Positions 59,770 to 64,000 of a stretch of DNA of 64,000 nucleotides are shown here, piece by piece. The notes beneath the pieces are model-generated. The model was not told where the DNA came from. It did no database searches and saw only the letters and a program-made list of their open reading frames with translations. Source of the DNA: Rotaria sp. Silwood1 (lineage: Eukaryota > Rotifera > Eurotatoria > Philodinida > Philodinidae); NCBI GenBank assembly GCA_905250075.1, contig CAJNOP010000181.1, forward strand, positions 283,712-347,711. The letters are read 5' to 3'. Made by a program: the position numbers and the translations under genes. Numbering within the stretch: the stretch's first letter is position 1; each line of letters starts with the position of its first letter.

Positions 59770-62700
59770 ATGGCGGCCAGTAAGATACTATAATTAATAA
59801 AAATGAATGATGATACTAAAAAATAATATCTTTAGATGATTGGAGAATCAATGCCGATGAACGAATAAGATACGAATCGTACTTTCAACAATGTGGTCCA
59901 ATACAAGGTTATCTTTCGGGTAACATTTGTTGTTTTTTTCTTCTTCTTTTGTGAAAAGAAAATTATAAAAAATAAAATGAAATTTTTTTTTCTTACAAGG
60001 CGAACAAGCAAGAGATTTTTTTGTTAAATCAAATTTACCTGGAGATATTCTTCGAAAAATTTGGTATATTTTGTTGTTAATATCTTATTGAAAAATAATT
60101 AATTATTTTCTAGGGATTTGGCTGATATATCAGCTGATGGTCGTTTAGATTCACGAGAATTTATTATTGCGTGTCATTTAATATCATCTCAAGTAATTAA
60201 TTTATTGTAATATATTGAAATATTTTCTTTTAAAATTCTTTATATTAGGTTCAAAAAAAAGGACCATTACCAACAATTCTTCCACCTAGTCTTCTTTCGG
60301 ATTCAGGAATAACAACAAATGGTATACCATCCGTAACTACATCACCATTATTAATCAATGGTAAGTCATTTTCTTTAAATTCATTTCTTATTTCCTATCA
60401 GATATAAAACAAAAAAAAACATCATTGCAGCGAAGTCATTGACATTAAAGAAAAATTCAATTCTTGTAGTGGTAAGATTGAATACACAAATAGATTTAAA
60501 AAAAACACTGCCAATATTAACCAAAAATAATGCTTTGATATAACTTCTTCATTTTTTTTTTGTTCTATTTATGTCATAATCAAAAATAAAATACTATTTT
60601 AGCTTCCAGTCAACCTATACCAACAGTTCCATTAACAGGGTAAACAAAAAAAATTAACTTTGATTGTTCTTTGTTTTTAAATAAATTAGATTTCTTTAGA
60701 CCTATTTTAAAAACAACTGGTCCAAATAGTAGTTCAATTGTACCAATAACACCAACAATTCGATCGAAATATCTTCAACAATTTCATTCAATTGTTGATG
60801 TATCGAAAACAAATGGATTAATGAATGGTTTACAAGCAAAAACAATTCTTCAACAAACTGGCTTATCAAATGCTCTACTTCATCAAATATGGTAAATATT
60901 ATTTTTTTTTTATAGAATTTTAACGGTTGACCGAAAAGAAAAATATCAGAAAGGACGTGGGTGTGACTGAAGAAAAGACTAGAATTCTACACCCCTTATG
61001 CTAATAATAGTGAATGTGCTGTTGGTTAAAATTTTCGATAGTGTTCATTTTCAGGCTTTTCTACACGTCGCCTCTGTGTTCACGTCTACTGTCAGTTGAA
61101 ATAAATTTGATATTAACAAAATGAGAAAACTTATCGAAGTGAAAGGATTTACTTGATATAAAAGATAAAATCATGCATAAATTATTAGGGATACTTTCAT
61201 ATATATATACATATCTATTTATTTTTGTTATATGTTGCATGTAAAATTTAAAAATTCCTTTTTTTTTTTTTGTTCAAAGAAAATCTCTATCTATCGTTTG
61301 AAGATCAGTTCGGATATAATTTTACACTCGACTAAATTAGATACAACTATGTCAAATATTGTTATTTGTATAAAATGATAAGAAGAATAAATGATACCAT
61401 CCTCTTTCGAAACAATCGGAATGTCTAAGATGAAATTACATAATTGAAAAGAAAGATAAAAGCAAAATTGAATTATTAAGATAATAAGAGTACTCTTTGT
61501 TTTATTCAGAATAATACGACGAATTTCCGAAGTAGTAAAATATAACAAATGAATCTTGAATTATTATTTCATTCACTCATTTATTTAAATTATTTCTAAC
61601 AATAATAGTTTTTTTTTTTCATGAATTTCTTTTTGATAAATGTTTATATTCAACAAATAGATATTGATTTTTTTTTTCTCGATCTAACTTTTCTAAATAA
61701 TTTTGTTATTGAATTTTTATAATAGGGATTTAGCTGATTATGATAAAGATGGTTGTTTAACACCAGATGAATTTGTTGTTGCAATGCATTGTTGTGACAT
61801 AGCACGTACAGGTCAAGCATTACCAATACATTTTCCTGATGAATGGTTACAACAACATGAACGAAAAGATTCAACAACAAAATCGAATGATAATCGAACA
61901 TTTGCTAGTCTTAATCAAGAACTTAAAGAAACATTTAATTTACCAAATACAACTGAAAATACTTCAGTCAACCGTTCAAATGAAACAACAGAAGCTGAAC
62001 GAAAAACTATTATGGCAACATATGAAGAAAAACGTTTGAAAAATTATGAAGTATATCGTGCTTTTTTTTTTTGTTTTTGTTGGTTTTTTTATAATATAAT
62101 TTCAATTAGGATGGAAATCGAGAATTAGAACGACGTCGACAATTATTACGTGAACAAGAAGAACGTGAACAAAAAGAACGTGAAGAACGAGGTAAATAGA
62201 TTTTTATCTTAAATAATTCGATTCGTTTAGTTGAATGGTCATAGTCATTGTTAAATATTTATATAAGCATAAGGTTAATAGTTCGAATCCCATTTAGAAC
62301 GTAAACGTGAATTTGAACTACAAAAACAAAAAGAGGAACAAGAACGTAAGAAACAAATGGAAATTGAACGACAATTAGAAAAACAACGACAAATTGAACA
62401 ACAAAAAGAAGAAGAACGAAAAAAATTATTTGAACAACGTGAGGTAAATAAATACAAAAGAAATTATTCGCATGGATCAGGAGATCACGTCTTAATACTC
62501 AATAAGACGAGTTTGAGTCATATCCATGCAAAAGAATCAATTCTATACTTCATCGTTTATGCGTTATGCATGAATAATTTGAAGTTCTATATGGCACATG
62601 ATTACAGTATACAATCATTTGTATATAAATATCAATTTCTAGTGCCAGACATAACTTTTTTCTAAAACATAATCTAAATGTATGTTGAAGTAGAAATCTC

Positions 62701-64000
62701 TCGATGGAGTTCTATAGTTTCAAAAATTACCTTGAACCAGAAGTACAGTTTTGGTTTTGGTTACTAAAAATGAAAAATTTTCTCTATTGAATTGTTGACA
62801 TTAAAGATGCCATATATTAATGTTTTATATATATATTTATATATGATGAAATTTTTAAGTCTATTTGATAATTTAAAGATTTCGAAATATCTTTTTTTTT
62901 TCTCTCCGTTCCAATGCGAACCTAGATCTCAGATGGTAGTAAATGTTATTGTTATAAGTTCAAAGACCGTATATCAAAAACATCTCGTTCTCATATATGA
63001 ATTCCTTGCTTTTATTACATTTCTAGAAAATTAAATATAAGAATGATGAAGAAATGTGTCGCAAAATAAATAGAATAAAGCAATCTCTTGTGATTAGTAA
63101 CAGTAATTAGATCGTGGTTCACATTTTAATCCCACAAGAATTGTGCTAACAACTTTGTATGTAATATTTTAGGCAGCACGAAAAGAAATGGAACGTAAAA
63201 GTCGTCTTGAATGGGAGCGTCAACGTATGCAAGAATTATCAACACAAAAATCTCGTTTACTTGACCAAATTAATGATTTAAAATCTCGTGAAAAAGCTTT
63301 TGAACTTGAATTAGAAAGTATGGGTGATACAATGCAAACATGTCAAACAAAAATTAATCAAATAGAAACAAATATACGTACCATTGATGAATCCATAGCT
63401 GATATACAACGAAATATAATGACAGAAAAAAATCTTTTTGATAATGCTGAACAACAAATAAAAGATTTAAAAATACAACTCAATACTGTACAAACAGAAC
63501 GTGAATCACTTGATTCATCATTAAATCAACTTAATCAATCCATAGAATTTGGTAAGCAAAAAAAAGAAAAAAATTAGATAATTAAGATGAAAAGAAAAAA
63601 AAGAAACTTTCACTTTATATTACTTATTGACAAACATGTTCTCTTATTCAACATAAGAAAAGTCTTATATCATATTAATTTGTTCGATATTTTAATTTTG
63701 TCGTCATTGTATTCAACATATTCATTTGAATTCTTAAATCAACATAATCTAGATAAATTATGGAATTAGTTTAGCAATGAACTCAAATTCTTAGAGAATG
63801 TATGAAAAGTGAAATATGAGTTAATTGAAGTGTATACATAGAAATTTCTACTTGATATCATTATTATAAAATATCATATGAAAAATGATGTTCAATTTTC
63901 TATAGAAAACTTAATAATAATAAAAAACTAGATGGTTTACGTCAAAAACTATTGTCAATGTCTATACTATATTCAAGGAAAACTACATTTCTAAATGTTA
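59770..64000 (+). CDS. ITSN: Intersectin, 5' part (two EH domains and coiled coil), continues beyond the window
   Basis: Exons supported: 59770-59779, 59836-59919, 60000-60063, 60114-60192, 60249-60360, 60603-60639, 60700-60891, 61726-62050, 62110-62191, 62298-62443, 63173-63551; all GT-AG and in phase. The first coding exon has only ten bases (MAA plus one base). EH domain 1 spans exons 2-4 (DWRINADERIRYESYFQQCG to IWDLADISADGRLDSREFII), with an intact EF-hand loop D.SADGRLD..EF. EH2 spans exons 7-8 (SKYLQQFHSIVDV, LADYDKDGCLTPDEFVVAMH). EH domains bind NPF motifs of endocytic proteins. A long KLERQ-type coiled coil follows (REQEEREQKEREERERKRE, then NQIETNIRTIDESIADIQRN), as in intersectin ahead of its SH3 domains, which would lie downstream. 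Intersectin scaffolds clathrin-mediated endocytosis. Eps15 is the alternative, but two EH domains followed by an E/R/Q-rich coil favour intersectin. Confidence 0.88.

Noticed and set aside
62228..62291. tRNA-like A box (TAGTTGAATGG) and B box (AGTTCGAATCC) in an intersectin intron
   Set aside because: The boxes are well spaced, but the T stem, acceptor stem and anticodon arm do not pair, so there is no tRNA; at most it is a relic of a tRNA-derived SINE.
1..64000. CRISPR arrays, bacterial operons, rRNA genes
   Set aside because: None seen; the sequence is eukaryotic with spliceosomal introns throughout.

Overview
The window looks like nuclear DNA of a small invertebrate, most probably a bdelloid rotifer. 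It is AT-rich, with compact genes split by 50-70 bp GT-AG introns and codons strongly biased to A/T. Three things point to bdelloids: a decayed gene whose N-terminus and TPR region resemble the ADP-ribosyltransferase/TPR proteins common in that group, intronless GH16 and M35 secreted-enzyme genes of the kind bdelloids are known to have acquired, and patches of TGTGGG-like GT-rich sequence. The assignment rests on pattern recognition; no search was run.

Bases 1-18000 are accessory-type DNA. An intact secreted GH16 beta-glucanase (1041-1934) sits among relics: a Ty3/gypsy pol fragment (2680-3900), an M35 deuterolysin-like peptidase pseudogene (4919-6055), a split ART/TPR-type pseudogene (minus strand, 6913-7490 and 9189-9600), a nearly full-length RTE-like LINE with a 10-bp target duplication (11159-14563), and a 179-bp hAT-type MITE with perfect 8-bp target duplications (4390-4568).

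Bases 18000-64000 form a block of conserved animal genes: CBP/p300 acetyltransferase (18175-25582), the ribosome-biogenesis factor AATF (26341-32000), a secreted CAP protein (36270-36975, minus), an SLC13 sodium/carboxylate transporter (40382-44491), an unrecognised acidic/basic probable nuclear protein (44608-45947, minus), a dead NOP2/NSUN1 rRNA methyltransferase (46826-49735), an innexin (49969-52990), a probable SOCS-box protein (53787-55779), a small possibly myristoylated protein (58993-59370, minus) and the 5' part of intersectin (59770 to beyond the window). Exon-intron models were built by hand. All internal junctions keep phase with GT-AG ends, except the last possible intersectin exon.

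The most striking structure is inside AATF intron 2. A minus-strand secreted-protein gene (27761-29619) is interrupted by a 1266-bp TA-flanked terminal-inverted-repeat transposon (28162-29427). Removing the transposon and one TA copy restores one open frame of 196 codons. A fragment of the same transposon end lies at 56199-56291. Two more hAT-type elements occur, one in a CBP intron (21230-21415) and one between genes (34215-34853, exact 8-bp duplication). The genes are functionally independent: chromatin and transcription (CBP, AATF), ribosome biogenesis (AATF, dead NOP2), membrane transport and junctions (SLC13, innexin), and endocytosis (intersectin). I see no operon or gene cluster.
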